Of a stretch of 64,000 nt of DNA, positions 22,024 through 34,380 are shown piece after piece. Positions within the stretch are counted from its first letter, which is position 1. Each line of letters opens with the position of its first letter. Under the pieces are notes generated by a model. That model searched no databases. It saw nothing but the letters and a program-made list of their open reading frames with translations, and had not been told where the DNA came from. Origin of the DNA: Gordius sp. MW1 (Eukaryota > Nematomorpha > Gordioida > Gordea > Gordiidae); contig OZ038531.1 of the NCBI GenBank assembly GCA_964036665.1, forward strand, positions 22,030,591 through 22,094,590, written 5' to 3'. The translations under genes were made by a program, and so were the position numbers.

Positions 22024-22975
22024 TTAATTAAATTTACAATTTTCGCAATATATAAATGAATGTGTATTGCACAATGTTTTATTACACTTTAAACAAAATT
22101 GTCGATGAAATCTCTTCTGTGACATTGTTGCTCTAAAAATGTTAACCCCAAAACCATCTTTGCTCCATAAGTCGTTGAGGTTTTGATTTATACCAACCTA
22201 AAATCAATTAAAAGCTCTAAATTTATTGTACATACCTAACAAATACAATAAGCCTATGACAGCATTGAGTTCCTCCAGAGTAATTTCTTCATCTGTTCTT
22301 TGGTTACTATATTTCAATAAATTTTCAACCATTTCATCTGTGATTAATAATTTCAAACAACCAAGAGGAGTTTTGGCTGCCCGTCCATATGGCTTCACAC
22401 CAGGTAAATGCATTACTATGTTAGATTTTCTTGTCCTAACTTTCTTGTTAGGACAATTTCTGTGCCACTTAGTATTGTCTTTCCCTTTGAAACAGTGGCG
22501 TAAATAAGGGGGGGGGGATCCCCCCCCCCTTGGCAAAGATTAAAAATATTTTTTTATAGCTTCTCAACGCTGAGGAGGCTAAAAACTGACATTAGAAATA
22601 CCATGTCTAAGAATAGATTAAATGGATTGGCTTTATTGACAATTCATCGGGAGTTAGCTCCTACTCCCGATGAAGTTCTTAAAATTTTTGAAATTCCCCC
22701 CCCCCCCTTGAGAAAATCCTGGCTACGCGCCTGCTTTGAAATATGTTATATTATAAATGTATTTTAATTACCATAAAAGTAACTATTTTTGATATCAATC
22801 AATTCCTCTTCATCTCCTGTTAACTCACTCTCAGAATCATGACTACTCATGTAGATGTAATCATCAGAATCATCAATAACTACTTGATAAAATGTTTAAC
22901 ATGTAATGTTTATATACCATCTTCATCTTCAGACGAAGATACATCAAAAATATTGCACTTTTCATGATTAGACAT
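22024..22975 (-). pseudogene. PiggyBac transposase remnant lacking the catalytic core
   Basis: Exons 22975-22918, 22882-22772 and 22484-22236 join in phase. They encode an acidic N-terminus (MSNHEKCNIFDVSSSEDED, DEEELIDIKNSYFYG) and the start of the transposase fold (VMHLPGVKPYGRAAKTPLG, TLEELNAVIGLLYLL). The next segment (22197-22024) carries LNDLWSKDGFGVNIFRATMS and then runs directly into a cysteine-rich C-terminus (FCLKCNKTLC-N-TH, YCENC) of the piggyBac zinc-binding type, ending in TAA. The region between, which would carry the DDD catalytic residues, is missing. The splice joining 22236 to 22197 is out of phase, so the frame is broken there. It cannot be an active transposase. Confidence 0.8.
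22493..22733. mobile_element. hAT-type MITE nested in the piggyBac element
   Basis: Ends CAGTGGCG...CGCGCCTG, with exact 8-bp duplications CTTTGAAA (22485-22492 and 22734-22741). It lies just upstream of the transposase exon at 22484, so it inserted after the piggyBac. Confidence 0.9.
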
Positions 22976-23443
22976 ATTAAAAATCAAAAAACGCGGGAAA
23001 AATCACACAAATATAAGCACTTTGAAATACCACGAGGAAAAATTAACATGTGAAAATTAGAGTTTAAAATTTGAATATCTTCAATAAAAAGAAATGTATA
23101 TAAAAATTTTTTTCACAGGTGGGCTTACGATAATGGGTTTTAATAATATATTTCAAAAAAAAAAGGTTGAAAATTTTTTTTTTCATATTGTGGAACGTGG
23201 GGTCATGGAAGACCCCAGGCATCTAAAACACGCTGTATCTTAAAAACTATTGGATAAAAACTAGCCAAATTTTGCAGAGATATTCTAGGGTAAATTTTGT
23301 TAAGCTACTGAAAAAATGAAATTGTAATATTCACTAGTTTTTTTTTACAGCGTTTTTAAACGGCTTGGGGTCATTATGACCCCACCCGACCGACGGAGTG
23401 TTAATTAAGTTGGCTATGTCACTATAAAAGAGTAGTCTAAAAT

Positions 23444-23587
23444 CCATTGGCATAGCCAGGTTTTAGATTAAGGGTGGGGGACGAAAATACTTTAAGTTCA
23501 ATTAGGGGGGGGGGGGGCAAAACATAAATTTTTTAATTTTCAATTTTGCCATGGGGGGGGGGGGTGGCCGCCCTGGCTAACTCCATG
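23444..23587. mobile_element. hAT-type MITE
   Basis: Starts CATTGGCATAGCCAGG, has two long G runs and ends near TAACTCCATG. Confidence 0.6.
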
Positions 23588-24848
23588 CATTAAACCATGA
23601 GGGTTTTAGTTGAAATTTATCATCAATCTCTATAGTAGAATTAGCAGACTCAGTTTGTAACGAAAAGAGATTTTAAAGTAACTTTAAATGATGCATGCAT
23701 GAATGAAACGCGCAAAATAAAACTATCTTTTACTTTAAGTATTAAATATCTATTTTATTATTATGCCTTTCTCTGTAGTATTAATACTGGCAATTCTTAA
23801 AAACGAGGAATCTAAATTAAGTTCAAATAAGCATGTTAAATAAATGCTTAGAAAATTTCAAATTATTAATTACCTTTATTACTAAAACTCTTGTATTCGC
23901 ATCTTCCTTTTATATTTGAGAGGTTGATACAGTTATTTAACAAAATAATTAAGAATTAAATTTCCGTTCAGTATGAAATACGCTCTAGGGACTGAAAATT
24001 TTTGTATAAATACACTTAGAATCAGTAAATTTTTATCTAAATTATATCTCAAATTAATTAAAGTAATCAGCTATTTCTATCAGCGCAATACTAACCAGAA
24101 TTAATATCATGGAGTTTTTCCATGTAATTCGAATTTTCTTTTTAAATTTTTTCAATGGGAGCGGGAGCTACTGTGTAAGACAGATGGCCCAAATGGTTTC
24201 TAGAAAAGATCCAAAAGCCTACCGTCCTCATTCTTCAAGCAGTTTTTAGTGGCATATTAAAATTTGGAATTTAATTTTCCCCTAAGTTCGAAGTATATGC
24301 ACAAGCCTGCAAATTTGGTTAACAGAAAACTCCTCCTTAAATGATGCTTTCAGATTCTAGCTAGTGATAGCAGACCCTTTATGGGGAACCGGTCAAAGTA
24401 GCACAAAAATAGCTTCGATTTTCGTCACATTTAATCAAAATTCACCAGAATTCATCAAAATTTGTTATTTGTTTTTGATATTATACAATTATAAGCATTA
24501 AAAGTAAAATTATATCTATGAATTTATGTTTTTTGATTAACCTAATGTTTTCAATATACTACATGAAAAGTTTTTATTGTTTTATGTTGTCCATATAAAT
24601 CATTGATTTACATACAATAAAATTCAATTATAATTTTAAAAGTATATAAATAATTAGATGTTAACATTTAAATATAAGTCTCACTCCCCCAATGTTTTTG
24701 TAATGGTATTTTAAATTGCTGATACATCTATTTTTATCTAAATATTTCTTTAATTTTCGCTTATTTGTGCTACTTTTTTTCATGCTGTGCTACTTTGACC
24801 CATATTCCCTTTAAGTTGTGCCTGTAAATATTACTCTTTCTATTCCCA

Positions 24849-24984
24849 CAAGTGTTGTAAAAACGGCTGGGTTGTGTTTGGTTGACCTTCGACCCAACAT
24901 AAATAGACCAAAAATGGACCAACAACTCTTTGCTATGCTCATGTTTAGTCGACTAAAACCAACCCAGCCGTTTTTTCAACATTA
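24849..24984. mobile_element. TAGTGTTG-family foldback MITE
   Basis: AAGTGTTGTAAAAACGGCTG at the left and CAGCCGTTTTTTCAACATTA at the right are inverted. The interior contains GTCGACTAAAACC. No convincing 8-bp duplication. Confidence 0.75.
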
Positions 24985-25239
24985 ATCCCCCTTTAAATGC
25001 TTTGTCCTACAAATTGCTAAGAAGGCGCATCGCCGTTCTTGCACTGGATTTTCTCAAATCAGGGTTTGATACTAGACGAAATTGATAAAAACCATTCTGT
25101 TAGCCTATAAATAATCCATAGTTTGGTTCTTCTTTAATTGAATATGCATACTTTTTTAAACATATAGTGTGTAGAAGGAATAACTAGTTTAAAGTTTTGC
25201 CCATCTATCTCTTGAAAATATTTTGTGTGCTGGTTAGAG

Positions 25240-25420
25240 AGCTTCATAGGCCCGGCCCGTGGGCGGGAGTAAAAGCTCGGCCAACGGGCGGGTACGGATG
25301 GGTTTAAAAAATATAAAAGCTCAACGGGCCGGCTGAACGGGTCAAACAAATTTAATAACGGGCTCGACTTGATTAAACAAGTTTCACAAAGGGCCGAACG
25401 AGCTTAAAATTTTGTAAACG
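25240..25420. repeat. GGCCCGGCCCGTGGGCGG-type repeat
   Basis: GC-rich segment with GGCCCGGCCCG, GCTCGGCCAACGGGCGGG and GGGCCGGCTGAACGGG in AT-rich surroundings. Shared with several other sites in the window. Ends not defined. Confidence 0.5.
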
Positions 25421-26094
25421 GTTCTAAAATTTATGTTTAATAAACCGATTCCAACGGGCTTTTAGAGAATTATTTGAATATGGATCTTAGTATTAAAAAC
25501 AAAAACTTTATTATGACAAAATACAATTAGACGGCTTAATACTCATATATAAAAATTGAAATTATATTTGAATTTATTTAATCAACGTACTTATTTAGGA
25601 ACATTCCTACTTGTTACATTCATTCATTTTGCATTTTGTGCGATTCAAACAATTTGCTTATATTTTAAACTGCTATGCAATTTATGGGCCCATTTTTGGT
25701 TGTCCGTCCATCCTGTCCTATCCAACTTGGAGCTGTGGAAACTTATGCATTTTATGCTTCGGCAAAAACTTTTATTTTCCCATAATGACCGCTGGCTGTC
25801 TTTAATTTTTTCTACCTCGCCCGAGCACAAATTACATTTTTATTTTTGTACCCCGAATGATTTTTTTTTTATAATAGTATATTTACATAACTCATCAAGC
25901 TTACTTTTCTATTTAAAACTGATTAATAATAGTTTAAATAATTTTATAATGCAATTTATAATCTACTTATATATAAGATGTCTTAATTGACTTTTGCCAA
26001 TTTTCATAAATAAAAATACATGGAAAAGGGACTGTATGCGCAACTATGGACGCATAAATATATTACACAAAGGCTTTAACGCTTAGCATTCATT

Positions 26095-26255
26095 CATGGG
26101 CGTAATTAGCGAGGGCAGGGAGGGGCAGCTGCCCCCCCTCTAAATCGAAAAATTGTTGAAATTTATTAAAATTATGGCAAAAATTTAAATAATGTTAATT
26201 TTATCTTTCCCTAAATCATTATTACCCCCCTCTAATTCCAATGCTAGCTACCATG
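26095..26255. mobile_element. hAT-type MITE with exact duplication
   Basis: A 161-bp element beginning CATGGGCGTAATTAGC and ending TGCTAGCTACCATG. Exact 8-bp duplications CATTCATT (26087-26094 and 26256-26263). Confidence 0.92.
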
Positions 26256-27249
26256 CATTCATTTAATTTTAAAATGTCCTTTTCATTTACGCGCAGAAAA
26301 ATCCGGGTAAAATATTAAAATGTTGATCAACATTTAAATTAAGAAATTATCATATTAAAATTTTTTGTGGATCAAGTTGTGAAATATAGTAAAAGCCTTA
26401 ACGAAATCTACCGATTCAATCGGGAAACCTTAATAAAATTATCAGTAAAATAGCAATCGGTATATAAATTTCCTTTTTTTAATCAGCCGGGCCTAATGGG
26501 CCGATCCTGGTAGGGGACCGGACCTGAAGTTCACTGGAAAAAATACGGAGGGGCTCGGGTGGGTTTGAAAAATTTTCAAACGGGTCGATCTCCTAAAAAT
26601 GGCCCGTTGCAGAACTCTTAAGCTGGTTAAATAATCGTGCCCACACTATTTAGCGCTCATATTTATTTTATTTGGACACTAGGCTATTAGCCCAAATGTT
26701 GTCCTAAGCCAGCCCCAAAGCCTTCTACGGAATTTATAAAAATATAATAGCTTAATTTAGTTAGTAGATCATAGGCCTTAAATCAGGCGCCTGGCCAGCA
26801 TTTTCTCAAGGCAGGGGCAGGGGGTAATGGCAAAAATAATTTTTCATTTATCTATTATATAATAAAGATCAGAAAAGGCTGACCCACTACCCTGCCTGCT
26901 GGGCCCATGAGCATAACTGTCTTAAATTAAATTTTAGGGCATGCCTGGGTGGGGATCATTACAAGATACACATTTTATCTGATTGTATAATATAATAATG
27001 ACATTTTTGTTAGTTCATCAAATTTGTGCATATAACGAAATTATTGCAAAAGGTTTAAAAGAAGTCTTTTCAAGCCGGGCAGTTATAATGATTCCGGCAG
27101 GGTTAGGATTCGGGCGGGCAATTAATCAAATTGGACCAGGCCAAGTTCGGACAGAGAAATCTAAATATTAGGTATAGAAAACCTTATAAAAATACTCATT
27201 TTAAACAATGTTGATATTTATTTTACCCACCGATTGTCTATCTAATATT

Positions 27250-27411
27250 TCATCGCATTTCCAATTCTCGCGTGACTTTAGTGGCATCTGCTTCAGCCTT
27301 GACTAGTTTATGCATCAGCTCGCCCATAGCTGTTCTTCTTGTTTTGATCGGACCTACGATATTCCGCCCCCCCCCCTTCTTCCCCATCCAGGGGTGTCTG
27401 TTTCGTGTCTT
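27250..27411 (-). CDS. Unidentified coding-like terminal exon
   Basis: After a splice-acceptor-like TTAACACCAG, 53 codons run open to a TGA at 27252-27250. The sequence is basic near its start (RHPWMGKK, IKTRRTAMGEL), with a likely helical end (LMHKLVKAEADATKVTRELE). Codon use looks natural compared with the surrounding AT-rich noise. A ten-base G run falls inside, so a length error could change the frame. No partner exon was found on the minus strand beyond 27411 and I do not recognise the family. It may be the last exon of an unseen gene, a pseudogene piece or chance. Confidence 0.3.
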   Translation of the reverse strand, partial: KTRNRHPWMGKKGGGRNIVGPIKTRRTAMGELMHKLVKAEADATKVTRELEMR

Positions 27412-28366
27412 CTGGTGTTAAGACGGTCAAGACGAAAAAGAGCGTACCGGTTTCAAACTGCTATCTAGTAAGGGGTATAATAAGCAATTTATCTCAAAAA
27501 GAAAACTTAAGTATTAGCTTGGGGCTATTAAATTCGAGGATATATTGTAAGTGGTAACACAAAGAAGGGACGACGGGTAGCTGTGCATGAGCGAGTGCGA
27601 GCCAAAAACGAGCTCCTCAGAAAATATCGTTAAATTCTTTGTCAACACTATTTCTTATAGATTACTCTTAGTTGCAATGTTTTCTACTGGTCAAAACATC
27701 TGTTCAATGTCAAGTCCTTTTTGTGCAATTGTTTGCACAGTTAGGAATTACAGATCTGCAAAGTGGCGTTTTTAGGAGGTCGGTTCGCACACACCCGTTT
27801 TGAAATCTTTTAGACTCACCCGAGCCAGTTCTTCTTTATCTGTACATGTCAGGCCCGCCCGCATCCGTTTTAAAAACTTGAAAGCCCACCCGAGCCCGTC
27901 AGTAATTTTTCACTGCACTTCAGGCTTGGCTTCCTATCAAGAATGACCCATAGGCTTAGCCCATAAAAAAAGAAATTTGTACAACAATTATTTTTTATAT
28001 ATTTAGATCAAAACGGTTATTTGCCAAGGGCTTTTACTAAATTCCACATCTTGATCCTTAAAAATATTTGCGTATAATTTGTTGATCAATAATTCGCAAT
28101 ATTGTGATTTATACATCACATTTTTAATATTATACCCTGATTTATTTTGCACAAAATTGAGGTTGTAAAAGCATAGACTAACAAAACCATAGACTGCCGA
28201 ACTGCTGATTTTTACTATTAATTTATACACCAAAATAGCTGCCATTTTGTAGGAAAAACTCATCATCAGGTATATTTATACTTCTCCACAATATAATATC
28301 GAAGAATATAAATAAAAATAATAGCTTAATTTATAAATAAAAAAATTAATGAATTAGAACAGTAAA

Positions 28367-29517
28367 TTGTGCTGATGCGGAAAAACCGAGAAAAATCTCG
28401 GTCTCGTCTCGTCTCGTCTCGAAAAACCGAGACGAGACGAGACGAGAATTTGAAAAATGGAGTCGAGATCGAGACGAGAATTTTGATGTCGAGACGAGAC
28501 GATACGAGATTTTCTCGGCGAGATCTCGACTTTTTATTGATCGTTAGATTTTAGTAAATTATTGTGTATTTTAATTTACATTTAAGGTATTAAGTGTAAA
28601 TCAATATGTATGGAATATATTTAATATTAAAAAAATTCACAAGTGTAGTAAATATTATATATTTTTGCAAAAAAAATAAAATTTGGCAATCATTTACCTA
28701 AGTATGGTTGATTTTTGTCATACATTTAAATACGTACTCTTTAATTTAAAGTTTAAAACCTTATGTTCTTAATTCTATAAAAATGCTGCTTTTATTGTTG
28801 TTTTACAACGTTTTAATTTCTGCAACTAGTTATCAATTCTATAAATAATAATAACATCATTAAATGTCACTCGCATAAACATGCAATAAACACTATGGGC
28901 TATAACTGATGATGGTTATATTAATGGACTTAAACGTTTGCCTTAAATATGTTAAGGTCTACTTTGAATCATTAGCAAAGGTTAATAAAGGGTCTCATTT
29001 TGCTCACTTATGCAACTATATCAACTATAAGCGAACTTATAATTTTCGAAGTCCATTTATAGTTGACAGACACAGTGAATTTGATGCAAATATTATAATT
29101 TGCTAGAACAATAAAATTTAATCTTTTATATTTCAAATTTATTTATAGTTTTTTTAGTCTGCACTTTTTATAGAAAATGTTATCTTTATGAGTTAATTCA
29201 TATCTTTATATTGTCAATGAGATGTCGTGTCCCGCTAAATCTTTAAAAAGTTTGTGTATTAAAGTTTTTCCAAAAATATAAAATTTGCCATTTGGATTTT
29301 TGAACACTTATTTATATTTTTAATAAAATAGGAGAAATTTTTATTCCGTATATATTTTTTTTTAAAAGTCGAGACGAGACGAGAATTCTCGTCGAGACGA
29401 GACGAGACCGAGATTTTTCTAGACCGAGACGAGACGAGATCGAGATTTTCCTAATCGCTCCCGAGACGAGACGAGATTTTGTATTCGAGACCGAGACGAG
29501 ACGAGATCGAAACACTA
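28367..29517. mobile_element. GAGAC-rich hAT-like element, copy A
   Basis: The left end (GATGCGGAAAAACCGAG followed by GAGACGAG-type repeats) and the right end (GAGACGAGATCGAAACACTA) frame about 1.15 kb of AT-rich sequence without a transposase. The subterminal arrays CGAGACGAGACGAG are inverted relative to each other. The same family occurs in reverse at 56232-58168. Target duplication here is ambiguous. Confidence 0.75.
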
Positions 29518-30074
29518 AAATTCTATTGTTTGACTACAATTTCCCACAAAATGGCGCTTCCTATGTTTGCTGAAAAATTATCAGCTGTTCGGTAGTCTAT
29601 GGTTTTATTAGTCTATGTGTAAAATAGACTTTTTCGAATGATATCATTTATAAAATCAATTGAATGCCAAACCCTAATAATTTTTGGGTAATTAGATATC
29701 CACAGTTGCATAGTTGAACGCACATTCCTATCTAAGTGTAATTCATATTTCTGGAATTTGGCAAAAGTTAATAAAGATGCAAAAAAGCCCTTCAATATTA
29801 TATTTAAAAAATACTATTTTACGCATTATAAAAATCTTATATGAAATTAATTTGTTATTATTAGAGAAGAATTGTTTGAAATTAATACACACGATGAATA
29901 AACGTGACAGAGTAGAATGATCCAAAGTGCATTGATTAAGTCAATAAAAACACTTTTTTCATATAATTGGCCATCAAAACTTTTTTATTTTACATACTAA
30001 GAATTTATATAAAAAATTCTCTCAAAGCCCCTTGGGTGTACGTTTAAATTATAAATTTCAAGATTATTTACAGA

Positions 30075-30245
30075 ATTTTAGGCCCTTTCGGGCCCGTTAT
30101 AAAACTTTTTTGTCCGCCCGAGCCTTATCAAATTTGTTTCGTTCAAGCCCGACCCGTTTAATTTTTTTTATTTTCAAAGCCCGTCCGCACCCGCTCAGGG
30201 CTTTTAAACCTGTCCACAGGCCGGGCCTGCCCGTGCTGACCTCTA
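30075..30245. repeat. GGGCCCG/CCCGACCCG repeat
   Basis: TTTCGGGCCCGTTAT, AAGCCCGACCCGTTTAAT and GGCCGGGCCTGCCCG match the GC-rich repeat family. No gene. Confidence 0.5.
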
Positions 30246-30777
30246 ATAGGAATGTATAAAAATTTATCCAGATATGAGAGAAAAAAATTAGCCAGATCAC
30301 TACCCCTAGAATGTATAAAAATGTTACTTGCTGGATGGGCGGCTGGAAAGCTAGTTAGTAGGGGAAATGCTCAAAAACTATGTTTAACAAGTGAATGTGT
30401 AAAAAAATAATGGGTTAAGCCTTTTGTAGTAAATAGAATTCAAACAGAGAAATATGTAGAAACTTTTATTTTTTATTTTATTTTTTTAATGTTTTATTCA
30501 ACCTTAAATAATTTAATAATTTATTTGCAACATTTTTTTAATGGCTTGCCTTCCCCTCCCCTCGGTGGCGACGCCACTGCCTATAATAATGTTATGCATA
30601 TTTTTGTATAAAATCGGTGGGTTTGGATTGATAACGTAGATATAGATAGAATGAGATGGAACGCGACTTTTCGAGCAATTACGGCCCATCTTCAGGGGAA
30701 AAAAATAAATAAAAAGTAGAAGATGAAGTCTCAAATTTTTGTTTCTACAATTTATAAGAGTTGTCCATATATCGCAC

Positions 30778-33700
30778 ATGGTGCAGCTGCGATGTCAAGA
30801 TTTCAAAATAATTGCAACTAAACCACAAATAAATTTGGATATAAATTTATTTAATGGGCAATCATTCAGGTTCAATATACATATTTCTTAAATATATTTG
30901 AATAGATGGAAAAAGTTCGAAGAGTGTCATGTGGGTGTTTTAGGTCAGGATATTTGGAGGCTTAAGCAAGAAAACTCCTCTATTAATTGCTCAATATTTT
31001 TTACAGATTCTAATAATAGCCAACTGAAACTTGTAGACAAGTTTAAAGGTATTTTAAGCTTTTTTTTAATATCTACAAAATTTTTATGTAATTTTTGAGA
31101 AAAAATAGAAGGGTGGCATTATATATTATTTCAGATTTACCAAGTATTTTATTTTAATCACAATTATAATATTAAAATTATGGACTAAATATGTATCTAT
31201 CATTATTTCAATATTATGACGCTATTTTATAATATCTACACTAAAAAGAAAAGAATTATATTGACTTTGTAACATATGTTCCTCATGGTCATGGGCATAG
31301 CTAGTTGGGATTAGAGGGGCCATTAGTGGTTTAGGGAAGGGCAAAATGAGTCTTCTTAGCCATAATTTTGATAAATTTCAACAAATTTTTGGATAGGGGG
31401 GCAACCACCCCTTCCTGCTTCCGCCCCCTTTGGCCACACCCATGTGCTTTCTTGAAAAAAACTTATATTAATTTAGATATGTGTAACACTTAAGCCACAT
31501 TGTTAATTGCCAAGTCAATATATACATATGTTTATATATATATTTTTGTATTTAAAAAAGTAAACTGCTTATTTTATTTGTTTGAAAATATTTTTTATGG
31601 TCACTTTATCTATTCTATTATGTTTTTTGCTCAAAAATATTTTGAAAAGTGTCAATAGGCTTAAACTAACATTGATTTTATGGATAAATGTTACCATGAA
31701 AAGTATAGCACAAAATGTCCATGACAGAAATTATTTAATTAAATGAACTTGAGTTAATGAGAATGAAATTTTAAGATTATTTTAGAATGAACGAAGAGAT
31801 AGAGCAACATTTCTCTACGTGGGCAGCAAAGGACCCCCACATTTTGGCACTGTTAAAGACTTATTCTGGCTTGAGAATATTGCGTCAAGATCCAATTGAG
31901 AATATCTTTTCTTTCATATGCTCTTCCAACAATAACATTGCACGAATATCACAAATGGTCCACAAACTTTGTACCAACTATGGACTTAAGGTATATTACT
32001 CCAAAACCAACAATTTAAAACTTATTACGCACAAATATTAGACTTTTTATAAAGAAATGTTAAATGATCAGTTAGACTTTTATTTATTTTGTTAAATTAA
32101 TTTAACTCAAACCTTGTCAAAAAAAAGTTTTGTTTGTTGGGTTGTATTTATTTGTTGCTAGCAAACTCGGGGTTTCACCATGTTCAACGTTCAAATAAGG
32201 TTGAATCTTCAATATTGTTTGTCAACTTCAAATAAATGGATAGAAAATTTGGATGGAACAACTTTGGAATTGCATGTTAAATTGTTTTTATCTTCAAAAG
32301 GAGATAATATATTATATAAAGGTGAAATGAGTACTCATATATAGTTGCCTAAATAACTTTTTTCTAAAACTATTTTCAATTTAGATAAGCAAAAAACGTT
32401 TCTTTAATAACAAGCATTTTGATTTTCAAAAGATGGAAGCTTCAACCATAAATAAAGGCATACATAGGTCAAAGCAAAGATAGGGACGAGTCAAATTTTC
32501 TGATATTAGAGTATTATTAGACTTGCTTTAAATACATAGTGGAATATGAAGAGATCTCACTTAACAAGACCACATCTTAGGTGAAATGGCAAAATTGCTA
32601 CAAAATTTTGTATCGAGCATAGCCCTGCATTGGCATAGCTATAATATGGTTTGAAGGGAGGCAAAAATTCATTGTTATTTAGAGGGCGGGCTTAAAATAA
32701 AAGTGATTTTTCAAAACATATATGATTCGGGGAAAGGGATATATTTGTCACACTTGACTCACTAAGATATAATCTTAAACACTATTCATGTATCCTCATG
32801 TAATTTATCAAAATTTTATGTATATATGCACGCAAGTAACGAATTCTAAAAATTCACTATTGCAATGAATTTTAGATTGGGGAAGTTGAAGGGATAGCCC
32901 ATTACACGTTCCCCACGTGCGAAAGATTAGCAGAACCGGGCGTGGAGGGCGAGTTGAGAAAATTGGGATTTGGCTATCGGGCTAAATACATTAACCAAGC
33001 CGCCCGTTACATTATGCGGCGGGAGGAAGAATTTAAACAAACGCAAAAAACTTTGAAGCTTTCAGCGCCATCTTTAACTTGGCTTCAAACCCTGAGACGG
33101 AATGCTAATTACGAAGAGGTTCGTGCTGAGGTTATGAAAATACCGGGCGTTGGACCGAAAGTAATGACAATTACTTTTTTATCAGGCAACATATCACAAT
33201 GGAAATCGTTATATCCAACACGATTTTTATACACGGATCAATGCCACCCTCCGTTTAGTTTTAGCGCGTTTTTCTAACTCTTTTTTAGTCGTGAATCTGA
33301 TTTTTTTATACTATCCTTTATAAATATATTATGATATACAAATATTTTGTTGATCGACAGATTCATTAAATACTGTCCTGCCGTTCTTTATGATCTATTT
33401 TAACATGTGAAATTACTTTATTATTGTCCATTAAAAGATATTTTTGCATATGAGTTTTAATAATATTTTAACGATAAAATTGCCTTTTGTATAATTTGTC
33501 TGTTGGTAGGTGGCCGATTGTATATGCCTCATGTCCTTGGATAAATTGAATGCTGTGCCCGTAGATACGCACGTGTGGCAAGTAGCTAAAAGAAATTACC
33601 TGCCACATTTACCCAACACCAAATCCTTGACGTTTAAACTCTACAAAACTATAGGTCCGTGTCATATTTTTTAGCATCAATTCAATTAAGTTAACTATGA

Positions 33701-34380
33701 AAATCGTTCTAAATTAGTTTTACTTATAGATGGCGATTTTTGAAGATGTATCTTACGATATGCCCTGAACTAGGCTAATGTTAATATATCAAAGCTATAT
33801 CTTGTCAGCCTATTAATGACCTGCGTTCGATTGAGGCAATTAGATATGAGAGCATTTTGGATTGGCTGAAAAGGGAAACGATAGTATGAGCTTTTATCAG
33901 TTGTCATTAGCCATAACAATTAAATAGGGGCGTAGCCAGGGGGTTGGGCACGGGGGGGGGCTGCTGGCCCCCTCAAAATCCAAAAATTTATTAAAATATG
34001 ATCGAAATTTAAAAAAATAATTTTTTTGCCCCTCCCTAAATCATATGGCATGGCCACGCCCATGCAACTAAAGTTGTAATTAATATTGATACAATCCTTA
34101 AAAAAATCTTTAATGGTGAGCTCATTTCATCAAACAGCCCAGTCCGCTCTTGACCTAAACGCACTTTATAAACTTTTTCGTAACCGCTTTCAATTATGGC
34201 TTAGGTCATGCACGCACAACTTATGTAGGGAATTTCGTTTTTGTAACAGGCGATCATTTTCGCGAATTGTACGGAGCATACGCGGGATGGGCTCATTCGT
34301 ATCTCTTCACTTCGGACCTCGCCGTGTTTTCCAAATCCAAGACGACCACCACCAAAAAACGCAAAAGTCAGGATCCTTAA
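30778..34380 (+). CDS. OGG1: 8-oxoguanine DNA glycosylase/AP lyase
   Basis: OGG1 excises 8-oxoguanine opposite cytosine and nicks the abasic site in base excision repair. Exons 30778-30869, 30906-31048, 31776-31990, 32876-33160, 33510-33654 and 34250-34380 join in phase to 336 residues (human alpha form 345). The N-terminal domain shows NLFNGQSFRW and VLGQDIWRLKQ, then DYFRMNEEIEQHFSTW. The family signature RILRQDPIENIFSFICSSNN is complete. The helix-hairpin-helix IPGVGPKVADCICL supplies the Schiff-base lysine (last codon of exon 4, 33158-33160), and VPVDTHVW supplies the catalytic aspartate. The end GAYAGWAHSYLF is followed by a basic tail (KSKTTTTKKRKSQDP), possibly a nuclear signal. The acceptor at 31775 was chosen over 31786 because only it keeps phase and gives YFRM. 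Introns contain MITEs. Confidence 0.95.
31290..31444. mobile_element. hAT-type MITE in OGG1 intron 2
   Basis: CATGGGCATAGCTAG...TTGGCCACACCCATG; internal sequence as in other copies. Confidence 0.7.
33193..33273. repeat. Second copy of the 12588 hairpin repeat, in OGG1 intron 4
   Basis: Collinear with 12588-12665, with a 4-base CCCT insertion after ATGCCA. It lies 33 bp past the donor of the exon that encodes the catalytic lysine. Confidence 0.7.
33925..34064. mobile_element. hAT-type MITE in OGG1 last intron
   Basis: TAGGGGCGTAGCCAGG...GGCCACGCCCATG with flanks CAATTAAA and CAACTAAA (7 of 8). Confidence 0.88.

Larger units (their letters stand above)
21357..23400. mobile_element. Internally deleted piggyBac element
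   Basis: Perfect 17-bp inverted ends CACTCCGTCGGTCGGGT (21357-21373) and ACCCGACCGACGGAGTG (23384-23400), followed on the right by the piggyBac target TTAA (23401-23404). The left flank is CCTT, so that copy of the target has decayed or been replaced. Subterminal GGGGTCAT...ACCCC palindromes occur near both ends. The 2,044 bp hold fragments of a piggyBac transposase and a nested MITE. Confidence 0.88.

Noticed and set aside
25556-25990. 144-codon plus-strand frame with hydrophobic stretches
   Set aside because: It falls within a dispersed repeat, is low in complexity and has no conserved motif.
31787-32041. OGG1 exon starting at the ATG 31787
   Set aside because: The acceptor at 31775 keeps phase with the previous exon and restores the conserved YF motif; an ATG start here would drop the N-terminal domain.
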